This document shows, piece by piece, positions 28,344 through 38,101 of a stretch of 38,691 nt of DNA. This stretch comes from a virus. Position 1 is the stretch's first letter, and every line of letters begins with the position of its first letter. Position numbers and translations under genes: made by a program. The notes under the pieces were generated by a model, which searched no databases, was not told the origin of the DNA, and saw nothing but the letters and a program-made list of their open reading frames with translations. Location of the stretch: positions 1 through 38,691 of the IMG/VR virus record IMGVR_UViG_3300008627_000023, one strand, 5' to 3'.

Positions 28344-29063
28344 ATGCCTAATTTAACATTAGACGCTGATGTCGTTCAAGACAAAGAAACCCTAGGTGGT
28401 GGTGGAAACCAACGTGTATGGGAATCAGGAGTATACAATGCTATTATTGAAATGGCCACCATTGAAGAATCTTCAGGTGGTGCTACTGCTGTAAACGTAA
28501 CAATTAAAGCTGCTGACGCAGACGCTAAAGTATTCCCACTAAGAGATACTTTCTGGGCTACTAGTGGTAAAGCTAAAGGTCAAAACCCTTACTATGTAGA
28601 TCAGAAAGGTGTTAAGAAGCCTTTACCTGGTTATACTGCTGCTAACCGTATGTGTGTTGCTGCTAATGGTGAAAATCTAGACACTACTGTAAAAGCTGGT
28701 GGAAAGAAAATGGTTAACGTATGGTCTTATGAAGCTAAAAAAGAAGTTCCAACTGAGAAGTGGGTACTAACTGATCTAATTGGTAAGCCTATTAAGATTG
28801 CAGTACAGAAATTTAAACGTAATAAGCAGAAGAAAACTGATGCTGGTTATGTAGATATTGCTGATACTTTCGAAACTAATGAAGTACGTTACTTTGCTAA
28901 TGCTACTACTGGTCTTTCAGTAGATGAAATGGCTAATGGTGAAACTGAAGCTACATTCATGGATGCATGGCACGAAAAAAATGCTGGTAACATTATTGAT
29001 CAAACTAATAAGGATCTTGCAGCAGCTTCAACAGCTGAAACTAAGAAATCAGTATTTAGTTAA
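28344..29063 (+). CDS. Single-stranded DNA-binding protein (N4 gp45-like)
   Basis: This is a 239-residue protein with an OB-fold-like alternation of strands in residues 20-190 and a C-terminus that ends KKSVFS, similar in style to the flexible tail of N4 SSB. N4 SSB has about 265 residues, binds ssDNA and also activates host RNA polymerase at late promoters. The position before the RuvC-like gene and after the Sak4 region agrees. The ATG at 28344 follows AGAGGA; a longer frame would begin inside the pseudoknot leader. Confidence 0.75.
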   Translation: MPNLTLDADVVQDKETLGGGGNQRVWESGVYNAIIEMATIEESSGGATAVNVTIKAADADAKVFPLRDTFWATSGKAKGQNPYYVDQKGVKKPLPGYTAANRMCVAANGENLDTTVKAGGKKMVNVWSYEAKKEVPTEKWVLTDLIGKPIKIAVQKFKRNKQKKTDAGYVDIADTFETNEVRYFANATTGLSVDEMANGETEATFMDAWHEKNAGNIIDQTNKDLAAASTAETKKSVFS

Positions 29064-29524
29064 TGTCTATACTTGCTATAGACCCAGGTCAAAATGGCAG
29101 TACTTGTTGTCTTCCTACACAGGGAGACATAGTATTTGCTGATCATAACAAGTATTCTAGTATAGATTTGTACACCTTTATGCGTAATTCACAAGCTAGT
29201 GTTGTTGCAATTGAAGATGTACACTCTTTATTTGGGATGTCAGCTAAATCTAATTTTAGATTTGGTTACAATTTAGGGCTAGTTACCACTCTCTCTGAAT
29301 TACTTGATATACCTATTATCAAAATTCAACCTAAAGTATGGCAAAAGTACATAGGTTGTACTAAACCTAGTGGTAAGCAATTAAAGAAAGAAGTAGCTGA
29401 AATAGCTAATAATTTGTACCCTCAAGCTCCTTTATATGGTGCTAGAGGAGGATTGTTAGATGGTAGAAGTGATGCTTTAATGCTTGCCCATTTTATTAAA
29501 CAAAACCACAAGGATTTATTATGA
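29063..29524 (+). CDS. RuvC-like Holliday junction resolvase
   Basis: This is a 153-residue RNase H-fold nuclease. Acidic metal ligands appear in order: D7 in AIDPGQNG, E51 in VAIEDVH, and the pair D133/D137 in LLDGRSDALM. This fits RuvC-type resolvases that cut branched DNA before packaging. The start codon overlaps the SSB stop (TAATG), so the two are translated together. Confidence 0.85.
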   Translation: MSILAIDPGQNGSTCCLPTQGDIVFADHNKYSSIDLYTFMRNSQASVVAIEDVHSLFGMSAKSNFRFGYNLGLVTTLSELLDIPIIKIQPKVWQKYIGCTKPSGKQLKKEVAEIANNLYPQAPLYGARGGLLDGRSDALMLAHFIKQNHKDLL

Positions 29525-29817
29525 GACTCGTCATTGAAATGTCATCACAAGAAGTTGCAGAGCTTATAAACAACTTAGAAGTAACTGAAGTTGTTGTTAA
29601 TACTAATCATACAGAAATGCCTGCAGCTAAACCTAAAGCTAAACGTAAAACTAAAGCTAAGGCTAAACCAGAAGTAGCTGAACAAGTACAAGAAGATGCA
29701 GCTAAATTAGAAAAAGACGCTGTAGATACAGCAGTAAAAGCTACTGCTAAAATTGCTGATAAGCTTGACACAAATGGAGAAAACTTTAGTGTTAGTAAGT
29801 CCCCATGGGCCAGCTAA
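29521..29817 (+). CDS. Lys/Ala-rich histone H1-like tail protein
   Basis: This is a 98-residue protein. Its first 30 residues look folded, then residues 38-58 form a Lys/Ala/Pro run (AAKPKAKRKTKAKAKP), followed by an acidic-and-Ala helical segment to the end. Such tails bind DNA in histone H1-like or AlgP-like proteins. It overlaps the resolvase by four bases. It could compact DNA or recruit the resolvase, but this is inference. Confidence 0.7.
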   Translation: MRLVIEMSSQEVAELINNLEVTEVVVNTNHTEMPAAKPKAKRKTKAKAKPEVAEQVQEDAAKLEKDAVDTAVKATAKIADKLDTNGENFSVSKSPWAS

Positions 29818-29963
29818 AGCAACTACTTTTGACCATTCTATGGTCAATACTAGTATTAGGTGTAATCTTAGCTAGTGTATTTGTAGCACCCCTACTCATA
29901 GGAGCAGGGGTAGTTATTGCTATTTATGTAATCATCCGTATTATGAACACAGATGCTGATTAA
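29805..29963 (+). CDS. Small two-helix membrane protein
   Basis: This 52-residue frame overlaps the previous gene by 13 bases. Residues about 7-28 and 29-46 are two hydrophobic stretches split by a PLLIGAG turn, so a membrane hairpin is likely, with short charged ends. It has the shape of small holins or phage membrane proteins, but no lysis gene is seen beside it. Its TAA stop shares the TTAA at 29960-29963 with the vRNAP stop on the other strand. Confidence 0.6.
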   Translation: MGQLKQLLLTILWSILVLGVILASVFVAPLLIGAGVVIAIYVIIRIMNTDAD

Positions 29964-32900
29964 AGCTCTGTAACAATATCCACACCAGGTAATCTAAACA
30001 CTTCTTCGAACAAGGCCTCTGGCCCTGCAATAGGAGGAGCAAAATTACCACCTATGATAGCTGAATCATAAATATCAGGTACATCTACATCTAGGTATTC
30101 CTGCAATCCAAGTAGTAACATTACATTAGCAGGCTGTCTTCCCAGTGTTTTAAATACAGCTCGTTGAATCTTATACCAGTACTGGAAGAATAAAATAAAT
30201 CCTGATTTATTTATGTAATGTGCTGTTCTGGATACACCAGGAATATCATAAAGTACAAATGTATCGTATAGAATAGCTAACCTAGCTTCTTTAGTTAAGT
30301 TAGGCTGTGCTTTCTTTAAATGGTCATTAAGTACTACTCTAGCTAAGAAGTCTGACATTTGAAAAACTTCTAATACAGCTCTGTGAGGAGCTGTTGTTTT
30401 ACTCATGTAAGCTAATTTACCTGCTTTCATGAACGACTCTGGAAGATACTTACCGAGTGTATCTTCCACTTTCTGACTCATAGTAGTCACAGTTGAATAC
30501 TCATCTAAGTGAATTTCTTCTACCATAGAAGTAAATAAGTGTTCATCCATCAATTCTGCAATTGGATTTTCGTTCAATTCTCTTCTTAAAGCAACAATTC
30601 TATTTTCTAAATCTGCATTCTGTTGCTGATCTCCCATAAATTTATAATAAGTTTCAATTAACTCAGCTGCTGTTCTCTTAAAGCTACGCAAGTCTTGTGC
30701 TGCACGTACCTGCCCTTTTACAGCTTTAACTGGGTTTACCCCATTTACCATTAACATCAATGTGTTACTGAAAATGTTATCAGCTAATACTTCTGGGTGT
30801 TTTAAAATAATATTACCTACTGCTATACTTGTTAAAGTAAGTAGAGCCTTCTCTATATAAGTTAATCCTTTTCTAACTGAAGCAGGTAATTTCTGAATAC
30901 CTGGAATATCCATAAGACGTAAGTCCTTGAATCCAAAGAGAATATGTAATTCTTCTTTAACTACTGGGAATACAGGCCCTTCCTTTGTTTCAATAGCATT
31001 GTCTAAAATACGCTGTTGTGTAGATTTAGGTAAGTATATAAAGTACTTTGCTTTGTTCTTCTTATCTAAAAGATTAACGAAACGTTTATCATGCTTATCT
31101 TTGTAATGAGCATTGAAAGTATCTACCATGTATTGAACTGCTTCTTTCTCAATCCTAGCTGAGTTCTTCTTATCTACCTGATGCATCTCCATTTGAGTTA
31201 ATACAGTTTCAAATCTAGAATCTGGTTTCAACAGACGTTCTTGGTGTGCACTGGACATCATTACACGGAAATCATAAATACCCCCATCCTTATCGTATAG
31301 AGGTACTAATTGAGATTCCTTGTTCAACTTACCACTAATTACTTCGTTTTCTAATTTAGTAATTTGTTGCTTAATAAATGCATCAATAATAGGTTTAATC
31401 TTTCTAGGATCTCCAATCATATTCCCTGTAATAGGGTCTTTCTTTTGGTATTTCTCTTCTTTAGATAATAATTCAAATACTGTAGTACCTTTAGAACGTT
31501 GACTAGTATACGAAACGATACCCGTTGTTCTAGGAGCTTCAGGATTAAACTTATTAATGAATACACCATACTTAACAGATGTGATTCCTCTGATTTCACC
31601 TACTTCTTCTTCTAATACGTATCCTTCTTTAGCAAGTGCTTTAGCTTCAGTAAGAGGAGCTGTAATAATATCTACGTCAGGATTGTATTTAGAACGCGTA
31701 TACCCTTTAACCATAGAGTATGGAGCTTCCGTATTAAATAGCTCCCTTCTAGCAGCATTATGAGTAACTGAGTGCATCTTAATAATAGAATGTACTAAGT
31801 TATCAGTAGGGTCTGCTTCAAACTCTTTATCAATTACTTCTAAAGTAGAAGTTCTCCATTTTTCTGGAGAGTACTTTAATGCTTTTAAACTAACTAAAAT
31901 ATCAATAGCTTGTATAGTTGAAGCATCTTTAGTTACGTCTACTTCCTTTTTGTATAGTTGTTGGTGCAATTGATACATACGATGAGCACTTAGAGCCTGC
32001 AAAGAACTCTTAGTTTCTGTATTGTTCATAAATTTAGCTAATTCTTGTACTTGTAATCTATAGAACGTATCATTTGCTGTACCTACTTGCAATTCATAAT
32101 GGCGAATTGTCTTTTGTAGTAATGCAGGGTCTTTAATCAACTCTACAATATCATCAATTGTAAACTTATTACTATCATAGAGAGCACGTAAATCTGGCTT
32201 CAACAATGTAGCAGTTAACGCTGTTTGCTGTGTACGTGTAACTTTCTTACTCTTAACAGCTTTTCGTAAAGCTAGTGCCATACTCTTAGCTCTATGGAAA
32301 CGTTGTGATTCAACTAAAGCTTTTGCTTTCAATACTAATTGAGAAGCTCTTAATGAACCTGTACCAGTAACTAATTCTTTGGTCATTAAAGCTACTGTCT
32401 GTGCTTGCTCAGTTTCACTTAAAGCAACAAAAGCCTTACCAAAAGCTCTTTCAGTGGCAGCCTTCTTGATTGAAGGAGGTAACGCTGCAATATTTTTTAG
32501 CATATTGCCTACTGGTGTATCTCCAGCTAACTTCTGTGCACCAATGTGCGCTGCATCTATAATGAAATCAGCTATCTTATCTTTAGATTGAAATACTAAC
32601 TGACTTAAATGATGCTCTTTTGCTTGACGTAATAAATTACGTTTATGAGTCTCATTGATAGTTGCTACTTCTAGTGCAAAGTTATAAAACTTTTCATACT
32701 CAGCTGTAGGCATTTTCTTATGTCTAACACGAGTATTGAATTGCTCTTTAATATAGTTGTATAAGTGAATTAACTTATCAAAGAAAGTACCATCTTTGCT
32801 CCATGCTTTATTTATAGGGGCTACTTTTACTTTCTTCAGTGTGTTAGTTAAATTCTTATTAGTTAAAGCATAAATTAAGAACTCTGTAGAATTTTGCGAT

Positions 32901-35900
32901 ACATATTTATACTGCTTCTGTGCTACTTCCACTTCTGCTTGACTATTAGATTTAACACCCCCAGCTAAGAAAGTATTTACACTAATGTGAGGCATTGCTT
33001 CTTTATGTAACTTATTAAGTTTATCTTTCAAACGAGGGTTACTTTTTAGTACATGGTCAATGACTGAATGTAGTAACTCATGTACATAAACTTCTTGTCC
33101 ACCTTGCTCAGCGTATGTAACAGGAGTATTCTTATTTAATTGAACTACAACTTTACGTAAATCTTCACTAAATCCACCTGTTGTTGCACCTTCAACAAAC
33201 CCAGTTTCAACTAACACATCATCTACATTCTGGATGTGGTCTAGTACTAGAGATTGTAAAATTTTATGTAAATGTTTAGTGTGTTCCTTATCAGGGTGTG
33301 TCTCAATACTTCCTAGGTCTTTAAATATCTGTGTTGCTTGCTGGGTTACTGGAGCATTCTGATGCCACATAACCATATCGTCTAACATTTCATTAAAACT
33401 ACTACCTACAAACTCACTGCTAAACATATTTGGAGGTGTGATGCCATTTACTTCAGTAGGAGCATATAAATTGAAATCTAAGACATCTTTAGCTCTTGGC
33501 CTATCAAATGCCTTTATTTCACCCTTCTTTGCAAATACAGACCTTGGGTGTACAAATCTAATGCCTGCTCCTAGTGTACTACTAAAATGCATTTTTTGAT
33601 TTTCTAGACTTGTATCACTAGCCATAAAATCTACAAGAGTAGCTTTAATACCTACTGTGCTCTCATCTACAATAACTGTGCTAGATCCTTTAGGCTTTGC
33701 AGGGTTAGCTGCTACTTTTGCATTATAGGTACCTACAGTCTTGTTGTTATTAACATCTACAAGTTCATAGTAAACAACTCTACTATCTTTTTTATCTTGG
33801 TAACGTTTAATATTTTGTACTTTCACATTCTCAGGAGGTACTATTACAGTGTACATCTGGAAAGAACGTTTTGGGTCACCTATATTATAGATAATCTCAG
33901 AATTTTTAAAATTACTATGTATAAGCTTTTTGAGAGTACCCCCTCTAAATATATTAGCGTCTACTCTGAAATCTAAATCATGTAGAGCACCTTTACCTTT
34001 TCTGTAAATATTACCAAAAGCAGTGAGAGCTAGGCTGCCTGTAACTAAAGCACTAGGTATTAATTCTTGTACCTTCTTAATTACTTTAGCTCCTTCTGGG
34101 TTCTCTTGTAAGATTGTTTCTACATCTTGCTTTTGAGTACCTTTCTTAGGAGTAGTTCTAATAGCTCCTGAAAGAGTACCTTTCTTGAAGTCCCCATATA
34201 AGTTGTAATACTCATCACGTCCGTCATTAAATAAGTCATAACTTAATATACGCTGTTCAAATGCACTAGTACTTTCAAATAACTCAGTAAAAATACTCTT
34301 AATTATTTTCCAAATACGCTTAGCTAAAGAAACTTTAATCTTAGCTTCTTTGCCTAATACTTCATCTGTAAAGCGTTCTCCCATTGCAGTAGCTAGAATT
34401 TCTTTAGCTCCTACTCTATCTACTTTATTATGCTTCATGGTACGCTTGATAATCTTATCAACATCAGTCGTATGCTCAAGCATATTTAAGTAAATATGGG
34501 CGTACTCATGTGGAACAGTATCTAATGCAGCTTTACCTTTAGAGTAGTATGCAGCAGCACCTATTGCTTTACCTAATACTTCATTACCATATTTATCTAC
34601 TAAATCTTCAGTAGCAGTTAATTCAACATTAGGGTACAGTGCCTGTAAACGAGACTCTAATTTTCTAAATAGCTCTTGATGGTCATGTAGTGTTTTGTAA
34701 TGACTACTGTGCTGGTAATCTTCTTTACCTTCGTCTAATTGTTCTTGCAAAGCTTCACTAGTAATCTCAGTGTTATTTAAATCAACATGAGGCACATACA
34801 TGTTCTCTACAGTACCTTTATCAATTTCTTCAAATAACTCTTGACGTACATAAGTCACTGCACTTAATGTGGATTGGTGCTGAGTTAATACATCTGTAAT
34901 ACTGATTTTATCAGCAGCATCTTTACTTTTGTTAACATGTCCTTGTTTTAAGAAATCATCATTAACTTCTGCTTTTTCTTTTTTTGTTAGTTCTTTCCAA
35001 TGGTCTAAGAAACGAGATTCCATCGTACCAAGTAGAGTAGTTAACTTTTGTTGTTCTACAGTGTGTGAATTATATGAATCTTTACCTTTGTATAACTGTT
35101 CAGATGTTCCAATCATAGCATCATGAATTGGAATAACAGGTACTTGACCATCTTTAGTAACTAAGTCCATTAAAGTACTCTGTAAAGCACTAGCATCAAA
35201 TCCTTGAATACTACGTACTACCGATGCTGCACCCGCAGCATCATAAGTGTAAACTACTGGACGTAATTGAGGACTTTCGTCTTTAAATGGCAATTCAATA
35301 ATACGCTTAGATTGTGATTTTTTAGTTTTAACTAAATCAATAAACGCAGTCCCTTTTTCATCTGTGTGGTGCTTTAATTGAATACGAGGGAAGTACTTAA
35401 TAAGTTCCTGTGTTATTCTATCTCTGTCACCAGGAAGTAAGTTGTACTCTGTTCTACCGTCCATTGAATGTACTTCATTCTGGTACTTACGCATAAATAA
35501 GAAGAAACTAAATTCTGCTAATTGAGTGTAATAGTCAATAGCTTCGGTATTAACAATAGTTTCTTCTTTACTTTGCTTGATTGCAGGAACTAATGTATCT
35601 GTTAATGCCTTTTTAAGTGTCTCATCAATAGCTTCTGAACCCTGTGATAAATCAGCCATCGGAATAGTATGTAGAGTGCCACTATCTAATACTGCTTTAA
35701 CTTCTTCAGGTTTAACCCAGATATTGTAAGCAGCTTTTTCATAATTAAGAATATTGTTAATATTAACGGATAGTTCTCTAACTCTAACTACAATTTCTGC
35801 TTTACGTTTAGTGCTGGTGTCTTTAGCTGAATACTCTTTTTGTAATGCCCAAATATGTTTTAGTAAGTCTGTATGGAAAGAACCTGCAGTCTCTCTAGAT

Positions 35901-38101
35901 ACTGAAAAAACTCCTCCTGAGTAATTTAGAACCATAAATGGAGGTTTACCTGTGTTACGTCTGTTTGTAACTAGAGGCATGTAAATATGATTAAATAAAT
36001 TAAACTTTGTAGTTGCAGCTTTAATAGCATTTTCAGAATATAGTCTAGTGTATTCTCCTAAATTCTCAAACTTACCTAATAAAGCATTAGCAAAGTTAAG
36101 ATATCCATCTGGAGTTGCTCCATCAATATTCTGTACTTGTTGTGAGTATGGTGTTGCATCATCATCAAAAGTGTAACCTACTCGGTTAAGCTCTTTCTTC
36201 ATTACATCTACACTCTTAGATGCAAATTGTAGTAAACCAATTGAATAACCACTGGTTACAGCATCAGCTTCTAATACAATATCAGTTTCAAATGCAGTAC
36301 CTGTTTCTAGTTGAGCTAATGCTTTAACACCAATTAAAAGTGCTGTATTGCCTTTAGGGTACTTATCTGTGAGTTCTAACATAGCATCTACAAAAGCTTC
36401 TTCAGATACCTCATTATCTTTTAAAGTGCTTGTAGCAGACACAGCTCTACTTAACGCTGATGTTTCATCAGCTAAATCAGCAACAACACTCTCATATAGT
36501 TTAAGAGAACCTACTAAATCTGTTTTATCAATACTTAGATCAAAATGTTGAGCTACTGCTATCTTAAATGTATGAAACTTACTGATTTCATTAGCGTCAT
36601 TACTATTAGGGTCAATAGATACTCTTGAAGCTGCTTTAGGCCTAACTAAAAAACGATGTACTGTTTTAGAGCTATGTGGGTTTAAGTCAGACAGAATCAT
36701 CATTCTGTGTTGATTCTGTGTTTGCCATTTTAGATAGAACTCGTGAATAAGTCCTGAGTCAAAGTAGCGCTTAACAGCCTTAATATCATTCTGTAATTGC
36801 TCATTCTTAGCTTTAATAGAATCAATTAGGTCTGTATGTAGGAATAACGAAGAATCTGTGGTATCCACAATACCTGCTAGCTTTTGACGTAGTAGTACAG
36901 CTTTCTTTCTAAGAGCTACATTGTCAGTGTCAGCACCTACCATAAACAAATGAAAGCTATCATTAACTGTCCATTTTGTATTATTTAGTTGTTTAAATAA
37001 TTCACGTACTTTTTCACCTACTTTACCAATTGCGCCTTTAGGTTTTACAACCTCATTAGTATTTGGAGTTAATGAAGGTGTATTAAAATCCTGTGCAGTT
37101 CCAAAAAAATCATCTAACTTTTCAGAATCCTTACTTATTTCCTCAACATTAATACCTTGTGCATCATTAATAGCATAATAGCTATACTGCTCAGTAGTAG
37201 TTTTGTTTGCTGATACACGTTGGTATTTAATATCATGCTGGTTAAGAATACCTACTTTTTTACCAATTTCTAATGCCAAGAAACCTAAGTTATACCTAAG
37301 TAAATAATCTACGTCTTTACCATATTCAGGAGTGTTACTCTTAATATTAAGAGATTTGTAGATAAGACTACCTATTTGCATAGCTGATTCATGTCTTAAT
37401 GAACCACTAGGTTTACCTTCAAATGCTTGATACACTTCAGAAGGAATAATTTCACCAGGTGCGTAATCTACAATTGCTTCAATTTGGTCTTGTGTAAAAC
37501 CTTCTAATGAACGTTGTCCATCAGTGGAATACCATCTAACTAATTGAGTCAGCATACTGAATATAATAGGCTGAGGTAAATGGAAGTTGTAGTTCTCTCC
37601 TACTTTATTTGCACCATATAATAATGGCAGTACTTTATTTGTGTAAAGCGTAGGTTTAAAATCTAAATTTTCATTAACTGAAGCTCTAAAGGGTGCGTAT
37701 AAGTTAATTAGAGTAGTTACTACTTTTGGATCCAAACCTTGTTCTAATAGAAAACTAGTGAACTTCTTACTATCATTGTATAGTGCAGGGTCTAGGAAAG
37801 TATTTACTTTTTTATCTGTATTAGCTGTTACAAATAAATCTAAAGGAACTTTACCTTCTTCAATAGAAAAATGTAAATACTCTATAGCATGTAATACAGG
37901 TGAGTACACACCTTTTGCTGGCATGTGTACTTTAAATAAGTCAGATGGTATATCTAAAGTATCAAAGTACTCAGTTAAACTATTTACAGCATTATTAAAT
38001 TGGATTATAGACTGAGTGGTACCTTGAACATTTTCTAACTGCGTATTGTAATGTTTAACAATAGCATCTCTGATTAACTGTTTAGTACATTTAACACCCA
38101 T
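29960..38101 (-). CDS. Giant virion RNA polymerase with added peptidase and nucleotidyltransferase modules (N4 gp50-like)
   Basis: This is a 2713-residue single frame. The RNA polymerase core is near the N-terminus: a TxxGR-like QTQNQHRMM (about 461-469), motif A EADAVTSGYSIG (about 612-623), motif B TGKPPFMVLNYSGG (about 720-733) and motif C IPIHDAMIG (about 992-1000). N4 vRNAP has about 3500 residues with the polymerase in the centre. After it come a zincin-like VPHEYAHIYLNM (about 1197-1208) with a later AKEILATAMGE, and a nucleotidyltransferase-like TGSLAL...HDLDF (about 1355-1377) with RPRAKDVLDF (about 1533-1542). A second zincin-like VHELLHSVIDH (about 1674-1684) follows, with STEFLIYALTN downstream. 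Residues 1800-2700 are long helical regions. The protein should be packaged and ejected with the DNA. AGGAG precedes the ATG. Confidence 0.92.
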   Translation of the reverse strand: MGVKCTKQLIRDAIVKHYNTQLENVQGTTQSIIQFNNAVNSLTEYFDTLDIPSDLFKVHMPAKGVYSPVLHAIEYLHFSIEEGKVPLDLFVTANTDKKVNTFLDPALYNDSKKFTSFLLEQGLDPKVVTTLINLYAPFRASVNENLDFKPTLYTNKVLPLLYGANKVGENYNFHLPQPIIFSMLTQLVRWYSTDGQRSLEGFTQDQIEAIVDYAPGEIIPSEVYQAFEGKPSGSLRHESAMQIGSLIYKSLNIKSNTPEYGKDVDYLLRYNLGFLALEIGKKVGILNQHDIKYQRVSANKTTTEQYSYYAINDAQGINVEEISKDSEKLDDFFGTAQDFNTPSLTPNTNEVVKPKGAIGKVGEKVRELFKQLNNTKWTVNDSFHLFMVGADTDNVALRKKAVLLRQKLAGIVDTTDSSLFLHTDLIDSIKAKNEQLQNDIKAVKRYFDSGLIHEFYLKWQTQNQHRMMILSDLNPHSSKTVHRFLVRPKAASRVSIDPNSNDANEISKFHTFKIAVAQHFDLSIDKTDLVGSLKLYESVVADLADETSALSRAVSATSTLKDNEVSEEAFVDAMLELTDKYPKGNTALLIGVKALAQLETGTAFETDIVLEADAVTSGYSIGLLQFASKSVDVMKKELNRVGYTFDDDATPYSQQVQNIDGATPDGYLNFANALLGKFENLGEYTRLYSENAIKAATTKFNLFNHIYMPLVTNRRNTGKPPFMVLNYSGGVFSVSRETAGSFHTDLLKHIWALQKEYSAKDTSTKRKAEIVVRVRELSVNINNILNYEKAAYNIWVKPEEVKAVLDSGTLHTIPMADLSQGSEAIDETLKKALTDTLVPAIKQSKEETIVNTEAIDYYTQLAEFSFFLFMRKYQNEVHSMDGRTEYNLLPGDRDRITQELIKYFPRIQLKHHTDEKGTAFIDLVKTKKSQSKRIIELPFKDESPQLRPVVYTYDAAGAASVVRSIQGFDASALQSTLMDLVTKDGQVPVIPIHDAMIGTSEQLYKGKDSYNSHTVEQQKLTTLLGTMESRFLDHWKELTKKEKAEVNDDFLKQGHVNKSKDAADKISITDVLTQHQSTLSAVTYVRQELFEEIDKGTVENMYVPHVDLNNTEITSEALQEQLDEGKEDYQHSSHYKTLHDHQELFRKLESRLQALYPNVELTATEDLVDKYGNEVLGKAIGAAAYYSKGKAALDTVPHEYAHIYLNMLEHTTDVDKIIKRTMKHNKVDRVGAKEILATAMGERFTDEVLGKEAKIKVSLAKRIWKIIKSIFTELFESTSAFEQRILSYDLFNDGRDEYYNLYGDFKKGTLSGAIRTTPKKGTQKQDVETILQENPEGAKVIKKVQELIPSALVTGSLALTAFGNIYRKGKGALHDLDFRVDANIFRGGTLKKLIHSNFKNSEIIYNIGDPKRSFQMYTVIVPPENVKVQNIKRYQDKKDSRVVYYELVDVNNNKTVGTYNAKVAANPAKPKGSSTVIVDESTVGIKATLVDFMASDTSLENQKMHFSSTLGAGIRFVHPRSVFAKKGEIKAFDRPRAKDVLDFNLYAPTEVNGITPPNMFSSEFVGSSFNEMLDDMVMWHQNAPVTQQATQIFKDLGSIETHPDKEHTKHLHKILQSLVLDHIQNVDDVLVETGFVEGATTGGFSEDLRKVVVQLNKNTPVTYAEQGGQEVYVHELLHSVIDHVLKSNPRLKDKLNKLHKEAMPHISVNTFLAGGVKSNSQAEVEVAQKQYKYVSQNSTEFLIYALTNKNLTNTLKKVKVAPINKAWSKDGTFFDKLIHLYNYIKEQFNTRVRHKKMPTAEYEKFYNFALEVATINETHKRNLLRQAKEHHLSQLVFQSKDKIADFIIDAAHIGAQKLAGDTPVGNMLKNIAALPPSIKKAATERAFGKAFVALSETEQAQTVALMTKELVTGTGSLRASQLVLKAKALVESQRFHRAKSMALALRKAVKSKKVTRTQQTALTATLLKPDLRALYDSNKFTIDDIVELIKDPALLQKTIRHYELQVGTANDTFYRLQVQELAKFMNNTETKSSLQALSAHRMYQLHQQLYKKEVDVTKDASTIQAIDILVSLKALKYSPEKWRTSTLEVIDKEFEADPTDNLVHSIIKMHSVTHNAARRELFNTEAPYSMVKGYTRSKYNPDVDIITAPLTEAKALAKEGYVLEEEVGEIRGITSVKYGVFINKFNPEAPRTTGIVSYTSQRSKGTTVFELLSKEEKYQKKDPITGNMIGDPRKIKPIIDAFIKQQITKLENEVISGKLNKESQLVPLYDKDGGIYDFRVMMSSAHQERLLKPDSRFETVLTQMEMHQVDKKNSARIEKEAVQYMVDTFNAHYKDKHDKRFVNLLDKKNKAKYFIYLPKSTQQRILDNAIETKEGPVFPVVKEELHILFGFKDLRLMDIPGIQKLPASVRKGLTYIEKALLTLTSIAVGNIILKHPEVLADNIFSNTLMLMVNGVNPVKAVKGQVRAAQDLRSFKRTAAELIETYYKFMGDQQQNADLENRIVALRRELNENPIAELMDEHLFTSMVEEIHLDEYSTVTTMSQKVEDTLGKYLPESFMKAGKLAYMSKTTAPHRAVLEVFQMSDFLARVVLNDHLKKAQPNLTKEARLAILYDTFVLYDIPGVSRTAHYINKSGFILFFQYWYKIQRAVFKTLGRQPANVMLLLGLQEYLDVDVPDIYDSAIIGGNFAPPIAGPEALFEEVFRLPGVDIVTEL

